Shown here piece by piece: positions 33,766 to 45,150 of a DNA stretch of 64,000 nt. Location of the stretch: positions 337,329 to 401,328 of the forward strand of contig SNVD02009651.1 of assembly GCA_013180625.2 (NCBI GenBank), given 5' to 3'. The translations under genes were made by a program, and so were the position numbers. The notes under the pieces are model-generated. The model was not told where the DNA came from. It worked only from the letters and a program-made list of their open reading frames with translations, and did no database searches. This stretch comes from Boswellia sacra. Lineage: Eukaryota > Streptophyta > Magnoliopsida > Sapindales > Burseraceae. The number at the start of each line of letters is the position of its first letter. Within the stretch, counting starts at the first letter, position 1.

Positions 33766-34646
33766 ATGGCAACTTTTAATCCAGCTTCATATGTTGAGGA
33801 GCTTTCTATCTCTAGACCTCCATTTTTCAATGGAAGTGATTACTCTTATTGGAAAACTAGAATGAGTATTTTCTTGCAATCTTTTGATTATGATTTATGG
33901 TCTATTGTTTTGGAAGGACCTTTTGTTCCTACCAAAATTGAAAATGGGAAAGCATGCTTAAAGAACCTAAAGAGTTTAGTGAAGATGATAAAAAGAAATT
34001 GAGTTTGAATGCTAAAGCTATGAATGTGTTATATTGTGCTCTAGATAGAAATGAGTTTAATAGAATATCTACTTGTTCTACGGCACAAGAAATATGGCAC
34101 ACACTTGAAGTAACTCATGAAGGAACTAGTCAAGTTAAAGAATCCAAAATTAGTATGCTAATTCATAGTTATGAGCTTTTTAAGATGAAATCGGATGAAT
34201 CAATTTCTGAAATGTTTACTAGATTTACGGATATTATTAATAGTTTGAAATCTCTTGGTAAATCTTATTCTAATGTTGAAATGGTGAGAAAGATTCTTAG
34301 GTGTCTACCAAAATCTTGGGAGCCAAAGGTGACGGCAATTCAAGAAGCAAAGGACCTCACCAAACTACCATTAGAAGAACTTATGGGTTCTCTCATAACT
34401 CATGAAATCATCTTGAAGGAGAATGAAGAAGAAGATTGCGAAGTGGCAAGCATATGCTTCATGGCTTTAAGAGAAGATGAGGTAAGTGTTCTAAACTATG
34501 ATCCTAAGCTTTCATATGATGAATTACTTGAAGCATTCCAAAATTTACATGTGCAAGTTGATAAACAAAATTCAAAAATCAATGCTTTCAAAAAGAAGTC
34601 AAAAATCATGTTATCTCAATTAGAAGAGTTGGTGGAAAATAAATGA
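33766..34646 (+). pseudogene. Gag of the SIRE-like copia element
   Basis: The frame starts MATFNPASYVEELSISRPP, with the FNGSDYSYWKTRM block typical of plant copia gag (DUF4219/UBN2 type). A frameshift near 33955 moves it to the frame ending at 34646. Further on, 34695-35072 continues in a different frame with a coiled-coil-like Lys/Asn/Glu-rich stretch and the zinc knuckle CTYCGRKGHKVYSC. No intact gag can be made. Confidence 0.85.
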
Positions 34647-35159
34647 AGCTTTAGAAAATGAAAATGAAATTTAAAGCAAAAAGATTTTGAAAGTTTGGAA
34701 AATCAAATACATTTATTAAAAACTGAAAATGAGATTTTAAAACAAAAGAATTTTGATAAATTGGAGAAACAAAATGCTATTTTGGAAAAGAAAAATAATG
34801 ACTTAAGAAATATTGTTGATAGTTTTACAAAAAACACAAAAAATTCGAACTCTATGTTACAAGATCAGAGGTGTGTTCTTGATAAAAGAGGGTTAGGATA
34901 CAAAACTCATAAAAATCAAAAGTATTTTAAAAACTATTTTGCTCATGTATCTTCTAGGAATAATCCTAATCATTCATGTACTTATTGTGGAAGAAAAGGA
35001 CACAAAGTTTATTCTTGCTATATTAAGAGAAATCCTAATTTGAAACAAATATGGGTTCCAAAAAGTACCTAACTAACCTCCAAGGACTCAAGAACATTTG
35101 GGTACCAAAAAGTCTCTCTTTAAATGTTGATTGTAGAAACGAAGGAGTGGCAAACACAA

Positions 35160-36600
35160 GTGGTATTTAGATAGAGGATGCTCAAGGCATATGACCGGAG
35201 ATACCTCCAAGTTCTCAAGATTAATCATGAAGAAAGGAAGATATGTGACATTCGGTGATAATGCCAAAGGAAGGGTAATCGGACATTGTGATATTGGTAA
35301 CCATTCTTCACCTATTATTGAATATGTTTTGCTTGTTAATGGTTTAAAACATGATTTGATTAGCATTAGTCAATTGTGTGATCAGGGATATTTTGTTGCT
35401 TTTGAGCCTAATAGATGTGTGATTAAGGATGTTAGTAACAATAAGACATTATTTGTTGGTAATAGATGTAGTAATATTTATACAATTGATATTGATGTTA
35501 ATAATTATGTAGAAAATTGTTTCATTGTTAATCATGATGCTAGGTTATGGCATAGAAGGCTAGGTCATGCTAGCATGGACACAATTTCAATAATTTCTAA
35601 AAATGATTTAGTTGATTGTCTTCCAAAAATAAAATTTCAATAGGATAAGATTTGTGATGCTTGTCAATTTGGAAAATAAGTGAGAACTTCTTTTAAACAA
35701 AAAGAAATTTATTTCAACAATACAATTACTTCATTTAGATTTATTTGAACCATCAAGAACTCAAAGCCTTGGTGGAAAGTATTATGCTTGTTATTGTGGA
35801 TGATTATTCAAGATTCACTTGGGTGTTATTCTTGAAAACTAAAAATGAGGCCACACAAGCTTTTTCAAAATTTACAAAAGAGTCCAAAATCAAAAAAGGT
35901 ATTCTATTGTGTCTATTAGAAGTGATCATGGTGGTGAAGTAGACAATGCTATATTTAAAAATTTTTGTGATGAAAATGGTTTTGAACATAATTTTTTCAC
36001 GCTTAGAACTCCACAACAAAATGGTGTTGTTGAGAAAAAAAAAATAGGACTATCCAAGAAATTGCTAAGACCATGTTACTTGAAAATAATTTGTCAAAAT
36101 ATTTTTGAGCCAAAGCCATTAATACCGTATGTTTTATAATCAATAGAGTTCATATTAGAACTTTAATTAAAAAAAAAACTCTTGCTATTGAAGAATCTAT
36201 GCATGTTTGATGAAACTAATGTGATTTCTTCAAAGAATTTAGATTATGATATTGTTGAGGTAGAAAGGCAAATCAAGGAATCAAGGCTTGATGAAAAGAG
36301 TCAAAATGAATTACAATTTCAACAAGAAAAGCTTGAGCAAGTAAATGATTCTTCCCAAGAATTACCAAAGGAATAGAGGTACACAAAAGCTCACCCTAAA
36401 GATCTCATTATTGGTGAATCTTCACAAGGTATGAGAACTAGATCTTCTTTCGGGAACTTTTGTAATCATTTTGTATTTGTCTCTCAATTTGAACCAAAAT
36501 CTTTTAAAGAAGCCGAAAATGACGAAAGTTTGATTTTGGCTATGTAAGAAGAATTGAACTAATTCGAGAGAAATCAAGTTTGGGAATTAGTCCCTAGACC
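35160..36600 (+). pseudogene. Protease-integrase remnant of the SIRE-like element
   Basis: The protease signature reads WYLDRGCSRHMTG, with Arg in place of the catalytic-loop Ser of DSG. The pre-integrase LWHRRLGHASMDT and integrase pieces (VDDYSRFTWV near 35800, RSDHGGE near 35915, TPQQNGVVEK near 36010) follow with several stops. At WELVPRPK, about 36580, where the reverse transcriptase starts, the sequence jumps to the 3' non-coding region, so reverse transcriptase and RNase H are deleted. Confidence 0.82.
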
Positions 36601-36917
36601 CAAATATGACTAAACCCCATAGTCAAGATAGATTTTGCATAATGAGAAAAGAATTAGGCATCTTGGATATGTCTTAAATTTGTTTTTATATGATAATCTT
36701 TGAATGGTAGCATATGTTAAGGGGGAGTATATATTTAGGAGGAGGAGTTAATTTGATTACATCTTTTTAATGATAACAAAAGGGGGAGAAATTGTTGGAT
36801 TGCTTATATTCATAACAAGTGCCATTTTTTTGTTTATTCTTGCTTTTATTTTCATTCTTGATTTTAGATATTATTTTAAAGCAATCAATGGTTTTTCATC
36901 ACAAAAAAGGGGGAGAT

Positions 36918-38776
36918 TGTTAGTCCTAAGGCTATATGATAATTTTGATGATAACAATACACATTGATTCACTGAGATTTTCTAACATGTTTATTTATGT
37001 GCAAGAGTAAGATCATTGAAATAATTGTAAAATCAAGAAGAATCTTATTAAAATGAAGTGATAAAGCTAAGGAGAAGACTACATGTTAAAGGCACCAAAG
37101 TTTAAGAATAAGGATTGACTCAAGGAATGTGACACATGAACAATATTCAATCGATTGGTTATATATATCTCTATAAATCTCCAAATGATGTGATTCTTAA
37201 GCCTTTGGAAAGTTTACTCAATTTATAACATTTCATATGTTTTAAAGAAATTCAAATTTCAAGTGCAAGGTTGTCCAAATCAACATGCAATTTGAAAGAC
37301 AAATGGAAGCAGCTGATATGAGCACTGAATACTCTTTTGGACATTTCTTGAGCTAGAAATATCAAAATGACTTGATTCTTATGGAACTAGAAATAGGACT
37401 TAATGAGGCACATTTCATATGTTTTAATAAAATTGAAATTTCAAATGAAAGACCGACATAATTGACATGCAATTCGGTGGACTGACACAGAGAAGAAAAA
37501 TCAACTTATATGAGCACTAAAGGATTTTTTATCCATATCTTGAGCTAGAGATATCCAAATGAATTGATTCTTATGGAATTGGAAAGACGATTCAATGAAC
37601 AACATTTTATATTCTTTGAAGAAATTTAAATTTTAAATGGAAGGCTGACATAATACACATACAAATCGGTAGACTAACACAAGGAAGAAAAATCAAGTCA
37701 CATGAGCACCGAATGGTGTTTTGGCCATATCTTAAGCTACCAATATCCAAATGACTTAATTCTTGATGCTTTCGAAAGCTTATTCAATTATGCAGATATT
37801 TTATGTTTTGCATGTTTTCAAATTTCAAACTAAACATTGACAAAAATGGCAGACAAAATTACAATTTTTATGGTGGTCAGAAAATTTGGAGTTAGTGTCT
37901 TCATTTGATTAAGTTCATCCCATTTGCCTATAAAAGGAGCCCTTCTCCCATGCATTCAGCAAGAAGAGGAGAAGAATCTATCAAGCCACAAATAAGAAAA
38001 ATATCAAGTTTATAGAGCTTTTATATTCTTTATTTACTTTTTGAAGAGAGTTGTACTTTTGTTGTAAAATTTTCTTTGTTCTAATATTTTGGTGAGAGTG
38101 AGATCTTCTTGTAAAGGATAAAAGTTATCCTTGAGAGAACTCTTTCCTTGGTGAGATTGTTCATCAAGAAGAACTCTTGGTGTGGTGTTATCAAGAGTTG
38201 AAGGAAGTTATCTTGGTGAGTTTGTTCATCAAGAAGAACTCTTGGTATGGTGTTATCAAGAGTTGAAGGAAGTTGCCTTAGTGAGTTTGTTCATCAAGAA
38301 GAACTCTTAGTATGGTGTTATCAAGAGTTGAAGGAAGTTGCCTTGGTGAGGTTGTTCATCAAGAAGAACTCTTGGTGTGGTGTTATCAAGGGTTGAAGGA
38401 ATCTTGGTGTGATGTTATCAAGGGTTGAAGGAAAAAGTCTTGGTGAGGTTGTTCATCAAGCAAGTTGTAAAGATTTCTACAACTTAGTGGAAAGCCTAGC
38501 TTATGGAGCTAGGAGTCCGTGGACGTAGGCAAGGTTTGCCGAACCACGTAAATTGAGTTTGCACTCTCTCTATCCCTATACTCTTTATATTTACTTGCAC
38601 TTGTGATTGTTCATTATTGCTATTCTCTTGATTGCATTCTATTTTCATCTTATTCACCTTTATTCTCAAAGAAAGAGTTAAATAATTTTGATCTTTCAAG
38701 AAAAGTTTTTTAAATCCGTTTTTATAAATAAAAACCCAATTCACCCCTCTCTTGGGTTGTCATACCTGGGTCAACA
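36918..38776 (+). repeat. 3' LTR of the SIRE-like element
   Basis: It begins TGTTAGTCCTAAGG and ends GGGTCAACA. It matches the 5' LTR with scattered changes and fewer, partly truncated, 65-bp repeat units (38140-38470). Exon 2 of TPS copy 3 resumes directly after it. Confidence 0.88.
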
Positions 38777-39647
38777 GGTAAGCCACTGCAAGGCGCTGAA
38801 CAGCATCAATTAATCTCAATTTATCGGAATACTTATATGTTCTTGAGATCAACATCCGCGTTACTTCTTGCTTCAGTTCATTATATTCTTGTTCAGTAGT
38901 AGCCTCGATGGTCTGGACCAGATTTTTGCAGACAAAGTAAGCAGCAGTACGTTGTAAAATAAATATAAAATTTCTTTCTTTAAATAAGCATTCATGGACA
39001 ACAAATCTAATATTTATCAGTTGCTTCTATGGATAAACAAAGAACAATATTTACAAGTTTATTTTGAATGCATGCTGGCTTTTAGATGTTGGGTGGCTTG
39101 ATTGAGATGCCTATGTAAGTGAATGTGTCCTTGGTGATGTGGAGAGTTGGATATTTAATAGAAATATATATATTGGGGAGTAAAATATAACGATTATATA
39201 TATAACTGGTCATTTGAACCAATTAAATACAAAACTAGAAGATGAAAATAATCGCATACAAATTGCTGATAGCAAATTAATAAAAAGAATTAGATGCCAC
39301 AGGTTGAGAAGCATATGAAAGGAAATGATTTCCCCAAACGGTAGGATGATAATATGCTAATTGGTGATTTATGTTTTGCTTAGCTTTTTCGGGTGTAGGG
39401 ACTACTGAAACTTGAAAAGATATTGTATATATAGATTAATGTTTAGTATGTGAGTGACAGTGCCTTCACACTCATTTCTTATATAATAGTCACACAATTG
39501 GCAACCGACAATTATGCTAGCTTAAGCGGCATGTTTTATCTCAGGCATGTTCATCATATTTAACTTCTTTTCTTATATTATTGATCAATTAAGGGTTTTG
39601 TTCATATGTCATACCACTAATTATCATTACAAGAAAATAGGCTTTTT

Positions 39648-40010
39648 ACGGCGGGCCGAAACCGCTGTAAAAAGCCTTTTATGGCGGGCACACAACGGTT
39701 TTAGCCCGCCGTACAAAATGGTGCCGTAAAAACTCATTTTTACTTTTTACTGAGTTTTTACTTTTTACTGCGGTTTTAGCCCGTCGTAAAAGGTTTTTAC
39801 CGCGATTATAATGACCGCCGTAGAAATTCGTGGTCTTGCGCAAAATTTTTACTGCGGGCAGGTGGCCTGCCATAAAAAGCTGTCGTATTATTTACAGGCT
39901 TGTGGCCCACCGTAAAAGTTGGCGTGTTATTTACCGCAGGCTTATAGCCCGTCGTAAAAAGCAAACGTAAAATTATTTACCGCGGGCTAGTGGCCCGCCG
40001 TAAAAAGTCT
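39648..40010. repeat. GC-rich subterminal repeats of CACTA-2
   Basis: About eight inverted and direct copies of a GGCGGGC/GCCCGCCGTAAAAA unit, for example ACCGCGGGCTAGTGGCCCGC at about 39981. They form short hairpins, stand out in AT-rich surroundings, and recur in fewer copies inside the right end (45600-45700). Confidence 0.75.
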
Positions 40011-41234
40011 ACTTGCAGTTCTATTGGGACAAAATTGAGAATTCATATCAAATTCAATAAGTCAAAAGTGCCCAAGGGCAACAAATAGTAATTAATTATA
40101 TACTTATCTATTTCTTCTAAGATGTAGAATAAAGAATTGAAACTCAATTGAGGAGATTAATAGTAGCATAATCTGACATCCAGAGTCAAAAGTAGTCGAA
40201 ACACACATCAAATACAATACTATCTTAGAACAATTCAGGTTCCTATAGAGATAATATAAGCTCCACCACTACAAATTCACTTGACAAGGTTTTACAACAA
40301 TCATCATAATCATAGACTTTGTGGCGAACACAGGATATAAGATAGGAACTTTCTTCATGCAAAGAAAGTAGAGGTGAGGTAAAAAGATAAGATCTCAACT
40401 ATGAACTACTATACTGCCATGACAGCTGGTCGCAATTTTCATCAACAACTCTCCTTCTTCCCACTCATGCAAACTTTTCTGTGCTGAATTTTACAGCCAA
40501 ATAAGAAGGCTGACATCTTGCTGAGGCACTCTGCTAAATTCTGTTCTTCGATTTCTCCAATGCTCTTGGAGTTGTAGACCAAGTCAAAATATACAGTTAA
40601 AAGAAAATAAAGACTCGTTCATTAATCTCAATGCAAAATGCAATCTAAACTCACATGCCAATATGACAAATTAAAAATCATTTATGAGATACTCAGCATA
40701 GGATTACTCATGTAAGATCAGAGAAACAAGGAAATATAACTAAAATATCATGTCATATTGTAGCCAAGGGAAAATCAAGATAGACACAAACAATTTCATT
40801 CAGACATTCTTCTATAAAACAAGATTCATGTGTATAAGCAGTCAAGTAATAAAAGTCAAAATATCATTTAATTCCTGCAGCCCAATTATGATGAATAAAC
40901 AGAACCTATAGCAAGTTGTAAACCTTCAATCTCCATCAAGTCAAAGGTGCGAATGACATAAAGTTTCATCCTAAAAACCTATAGGATACGAAGCCCTAAA
41001 GAACGTTGCAGATGTAAACTGCTCTATCTCCTGTCTCCTTTTTGTTTATTTATTTCCATTTTCTAATCCTTACAATAGATTGGTCATACAACCAGTTGAT
41101 TCAATATCAAAGAAAGAAAAAAGAAATTGGCCACCTGAAAAGAATAATCAGAGGGGAGCAAATTGGCCAAGCCATTCATTAAATTAAAAAAAAAAAATTT
41201 TTTTTTTTAATTAACATGTCAAAAGGATTTTCAC

Positions 41235-41363
41235 CTTGAGCGTAGGGAGAAGCCTGTCAATAAGCTCTTTAGCCTCACCGTGATACCCGGCACTTCCAAT
41301 TGCATGGTGACCAACAACGATTTTCCACTTTGCAGTTGACTCTCTCATTGCCGATTGCAGATC
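41235..41363 (-). pseudogene. Captured purple acid phosphatase exon
   Basis: The reading [20 protein letters not shown] continues [17 protein letters not shown] to a GT donor. VVGHH is the conserved metal-ligand block of plant purple acid phosphatases, and KWKIVVGHH...SAGHHG context is typical of the small plant PAP group. Only this exon is seen. It is the most 3' captured piece in the transcriptional orientation. Confidence 0.82.
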
Positions 41364-41659
41364 CTATTGTGATCATGCCATATAAAATTTGATTAAATTC
41401 TATTCAAATTAATTTGAGTTAATTCAGGAAAATGTCCTTTAAATTGATTTATTGATTTTGAAATTTCTTGATATATAGTAATTTTCTTGATAAGCACTTC
41501 GAGGCAACACCCCTCGCCAATCATAGTTATGTTTTGAGTCTATTAGCATTTTTGAAAGATTAAAGCAAAATCAGGAGAATATGAAAAAAGACGAGATGAA
41601 ATCCATGTTAAGCGCAAGAAACAAACTGGTCTTCACGATTATCAAACTAATGCTGGATG

Positions 41660-42120
41660 TAAATTACCTTTTAAGATGTCAGCAGCATTAACTTCAGCTT
41701 CCTGCACATGAACCTAAAATGGAAAGTAAAAGGTTCAAATTCAGATATGTAATTCATTAAAGAACAATATCAATAGAAAAGAAACACAATTCTGAAGTTG
41801 GCATGTCATAAGTAAAACATTCACAAGTTTAGAACTTACACGATAAAATTCTCAATGAGCTGTCCCTTCATCTCTAAAGATTATATTGAGGATGTCTATA
41901 ATGCTTTCTAGCATGTGGGAAGTGTCCATTCCCTTCTGCATCTTGTCTTCCCGAAGAAGTTCAACACCTTCCTCGATTGTATCAATGAGCTCTGAGGTAG
42001 TTTCTTGTATGATATTCAGATCAGCAAGTAGTTCCTAGATGTAAGGCCCTGGCTTAGTAAATCCCAACTCCTGGGAATTAATTGGAACTTCAGCAATTCT
42101 CTTCTCCGGCTTCAGAAGAA
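41660..42120 (-). pseudogene. Captured unrecognised gene fragment in CACTA-2
   Basis: Coding-like reading of 42120-41850: KRIAEVPINSQELGFTKPGP, then an in-frame TAG, then LADLNIIQETTSELIDTIEE and EGVELLREDKMQKGMDTSH. The composition and the lack of other stops suggest a host exon; a second piece may lie at 41690-41720 (HVQEAEVNAADILK). I could not name the parent protein. Confidence 0.5.
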
Positions 42121-42407
42121 GCGCTGCATAATACACATGACAGAGAAATATGACCATATATATTATGAAAACGATGATCATGAGAGTGCTTGAAGAAATA
42201 GAACAGAGAAACACCACATGTAAACTAATAACTACATGGAGATAAAGTTGCAATAACATCTGGATTTCAATTGGCCTGGTCTTTTCTTCCACTCATTATT
42301 TATAAAAAATAGTTTAAATTTTATTGGCATGAAAAAGAAACCGCAAAACTGTAAGATGAACAAGTGGTCCACCACAACTACCAAGAATAAAAAAGCAACC
42401 GAAAGAA

Positions 42408-42469
42408 AGAGCTTCTGGAGCAGATCCTTTCCATGACAATGCAACCGAAAATGGAAAGCACTCATTGAC
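42408..42469 (-). pseudogene. Captured Hsp110/HSP70-14-like exon piece (b)
   Basis: Reads VNECFPFSVALSWKGSAPEA after an AG acceptor. This matches the start of the substrate-binding region of plant Hsp110-type chaperones. It is colinear with, and downstream of, the piece at 43148-43287. After EA the similarity stops. Confidence 0.8.
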
Positions 42470-43147
42470 CTTCAAAATAGAGAAAAAAGAACAATGACTA
42501 ACCATTTTCACATAATTATTATCGAAGCATATTAATACAAAACAACCACCCCTAGCAACATTTAAACGGTAAAATTAATCAGGACAAGCCTCAATCTGAA
42601 ATAAAAGATAATCATTAGAATATGAGAAATATAACCTTGCGCATTGCATGATTCTAGCTTCTGAAGGATTGTAAAAGGTTGCAACTATAGTGACATATAG
42701 ATACATTATCTAGGGATATTCCAGTACCCAAGTCTTACCATTAAACATTGTGTTATTAATGGTGAATTAAGAAATCTCAAGAATATGGAAACAAATATCA
42801 ATGGAACTAAAAGCATAGCAGTTTAGCCATCCAACAAAAACATTGCCCCACAAAAAGAAATCAGAAAGAAAAATCATAAAATCTGACATTTAAAAAGCTT
42901 ATTGCCCAAAGAAAATACATACCTAGACTTCTTAACAAAAAAAGGAAGACAATAAACAATACACCACCTAGAGCTTCAATTATCTTAATAGATACCATCT
43001 AAGTCACCTCCACGGAAAAGGAAAAGTTGAATATTGTTGGCCTTACAAAGTTCAAAACAATTCCCACTCTTTAGATTGAAGCAGTATCGTCAATGGCAAT
43101 GACCAAATTGAAAACTTTGTTGCCCTAAGTCGAAGGAAAAGTTGAAA

Positions 43148-43287
43148 CATTCAATATTCAAAGGTGCCCCAGGATTGGCACTAAGAACCTTCTTCAACTT
43201 CTCACAAGCAGCCTTAAGTTGAAAGCAAGCCCGAGCATTCTGCAAAACAACAATCTTGTACTCTTCCTTGAATTTAGCAGCAAAATG
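43148..43287 (-). pseudogene. Captured Hsp110/HSP70-14-like exon piece (a)
   Basis: Reads [12 protein letters not shown] then NARACFQLKAACEKLKKVLS and ANPGAPLNIEC, a conserved stretch of the nucleotide-binding domain of Hsp110-type chaperones. It starts abruptly only about 28 bases after a PDS5 exon donor, so the two parent genes are joined within what would be a PDS5 intron. Similarity ends after IEC. Confidence 0.85.
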
Positions 43288-43315
43288 TTAGAATAAAACT
43301 TTCTAGAGAAGTTAC

Positions 43316-43463
43316 CTTCTTATCCCGAAGTCTTTCAATAGCTTCAGATAATAGTTTTGGTGGAATAAATTTCAGGTTAGACCTGGCAAGATCACAGGCA
43401 ATGATCACCGCCTCTGTCCTCACTTTATCATCAAAGTCTAAGAGTCAACTTTCAAGGGCAGCT
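43316..43463 (-). pseudogene. Captured PDS5 cohesin-regulator exon (c)
   Basis: Reads [20 protein letters not shown] then [20 protein letters not shown] and DKK before a GT donor. This matches the HEAT-repeat region of plant PDS5 sister-chromatid cohesion factors. A TGA replaces a codon in the LEGRLLDF-like start. Confidence 0.85.
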
Positions 43464-43568
43464 GCTAATTAAGTTATAAAATAAGGTTATTTGTAAATTA
43501 GATTTTCGGGGCTCAAAAATCATAAAAATGATATATTCAAGAATAAATAGAAGTCTTGAATAGCTTAC

Positions 43569-43785
43569 TGAGAATCTCCTGAGATTCCGTCCCAAATGGA
43601 TTGGCCAAGTAGCAAGCCTTAGCACATTGTAGAGCACATACTTTAACTTCAGCAGATTTGTCGGAGAACCTTTTCAAGAACTCTATCAAAAGCTCACGAT
43701 ATCTTTCTGCAACATTATTTTCTGGTAGTGCAAACAATTTTCTAATTAAGTTAACAGCTTTTATTCGGATATCAACCTGATCAAT
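43569..43785 (-). pseudogene. Captured PDS5 cohesin-regulator exon (b)
   Basis: After an AG acceptor it reads IDQVDIRIKAVNLIRKLFAL, then RYRELLIEFLKRFSDKSAEV and CAKACYLANPFGTESQEIL, to a GT donor. Open through its 217 nt. It is the best preserved captured exon in CACTA-2 and strongly PDS5-like. Confidence 0.88.
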
Positions 43786-43942
43786 CTAGATATAAATTGA
43801 AAGAGTTAGTAAATACACACATGAGAACAAATTTCAAGATAGAAAAGAAGAGCACAAATTGAGAAGAAGTAATCAAAGTCTTCATTTCATGCTAATTAAT
43901 AAGACAATACCAAAAATTGAAAACAGAAAGACTAAGCCATAC

Positions 43943-44057
43943 CAATAATTCTTGGATCAAGTTTGGGATGACAGCAACAAGCATCTGAGGAGCACACTGA
44001 AAAATTTTAAACATAATCTCATGGTAAAATTCTTTGAGCTCACTCCCTACAGAATCT
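43943..44057 (-). pseudogene. Captured PDS5 cohesin-regulator exon (a)
   Basis: Reads GSELKEFYHEIMFKIFQCAP then QMLVAVIPNLIQELL to a GT donor. The IFQCAPQMLxAVIPNLxxELL block is conserved in plant PDS5. Introns to exons b and c are retained, so the capture was at the DNA level. Confidence 0.85.
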
Positions 44058-44959
44058 CTGTCCGAAAAACAAAATGTTAAAAACCCACAACCAAATGGCT
44101 CAAGCTGTTCTGCACAACTTTGGATTATAGAAACAATAAGCTAAGAAGTAGCAAAATATGCATCCTGCTATGGAGGAAAAGAACAAAAAGGATGCATTAA
44201 ATTTCTAGACCCACAAAACAAATTCTCTAAACAAAAGAACGAGAATTCAGCTGTTACTAACTAAGCTTTTCTAAGACTAGGTTAGGCAGTGAGGTCACAT
44301 AAACGAAAAGAGATGCAAGGATTCCTTGACACAAAGAAGGCACAATCTACATCTACATTTCCAAAACTAAAAAATATAGATTGAAAATAATATAAAATGA
44401 AACATTTATTAGAGCAAAACAAAAATAAAAATGAACTTTAAATAAGTAGTATACTTTTTAAAACCAGAAAAATCAAACATTCCAGACAATTTTGAAAGAA
44501 GGGATATACATAGTATCATGATATACCAATTTCAAAACCCAGATTTTTGGCAGCACTAAAGTCAAAAATGAAGATAATCATCATTACACAAAGTGTGAAA
44601 ATAATCACTAAAATAAAATTATAAAACAATTAATTAATAAAATTTGATTAACAATTTTAACAGAAAATAAAAATCTAACATACAACAAAAGATTTATTCA
44701 TCTAGAGCCAAATAAGACGCAATTGCAAACAACACAAGATCTAGCACTGAGATATTATACAAATCAGTTACTAACATGTGGCAACATTGCAGAGTTCAAG
44801 GTGTAGGTTCCAAGTTCCAATTCTGACTTCGAATTTGACCCCAATTTCTTTTCCTCTAACCATTTTTTTGCCTCCACAACAGCTGCAATACAGAGATCAG
44901 GCGTGTCGGCATCTGAAATATAATTATAGCAGTAGTCAATTTCATAATTTGACAGCTAA

Positions 44960-45150
44960 ATTTTTAACATTTTCTTTTGTTTGGAGAATTTGTGAGAAAG
45001 CAATACCATTCCCAACTGCTCTACTAGGTTTACTTAAACCTCGATCCTCTGCATCTTCAACGATAGGGCCATCTACAACTCTTGACTTAATAATATTTGT
45101 CAGTCTATCAAACTCTTCCCTGGTCAAACATAAACACCATTCCTGACTTA
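44960..45150 (-). pseudogene. Captured unrecognised exon at the upstream end of CACTA-2
   Basis: The open reading contains NGLTLSQEWCLCLTREEFDR then LTNIIKSRVVDGPIVEDAED and SKPSRAVGNGIAF. It looks like real coding sequence of a host gene and is in the same orientation as the other captured pieces. Parent gene not recognised. Confidence 0.5.

Larger units (their letters stand above)
31824..38776 (+). mobile_element. Ty1/copia LTR retrotransposon, SIRE/Maximus-like, internally deleted
   Basis: Long LTRs (31824-33707 and 36918-38776) enclose a 3.2-kb interior. A primer site TGGTATCAGAGC is at 33710-33721 and a purine tract AAAAAAGGGGGAG at about 36903-36915. Gag, zinc knuckle, protease, pre-integrase and integrase remnants are present but with stops and frameshifts; nearly all reverse transcriptase and RNase H is missing. 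The GGGGGAG-rich non-coding 3' interior fits the SIRE/Maximus group. The insertion splits exon 2 of TPS copy 3. The 5' LTR lacks the first 9 bp found in the 3' LTR, and no target duplication is seen. Confidence 0.88.
28666..39423 (-). pseudogene. Sesquiterpene synthase-like pseudogene split by three insertions (TPS copy 3)
   Basis: All seven exons are traceable: exon 7 at 28666-28988, exon 6 at about 29292-29541, exon 5 at 29622-29760, exon 4 at about 29918-30010 plus 30414-30548, exon 3 at about 30692-31070, exon 2 at about 31690-31823 plus 38777-38929, exon 1 at about 39297-39423. Lesions: start ATG is ATA; exon 2 is split by a 6.9-kb copia element; intron 2 carries a TRIM; exon 4 is split by a solo LTR just upstream of the metal-binding motif; that motif reads DETYN, not DDxxD; exon 6 has a 3-base loss that creates TAG; exon 7 has a 1-base deletion. 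The last two introns carry (TA)n and the intron after exon 4 a (GA)n run. Non-functional as a synthase. Confidence 0.92.
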
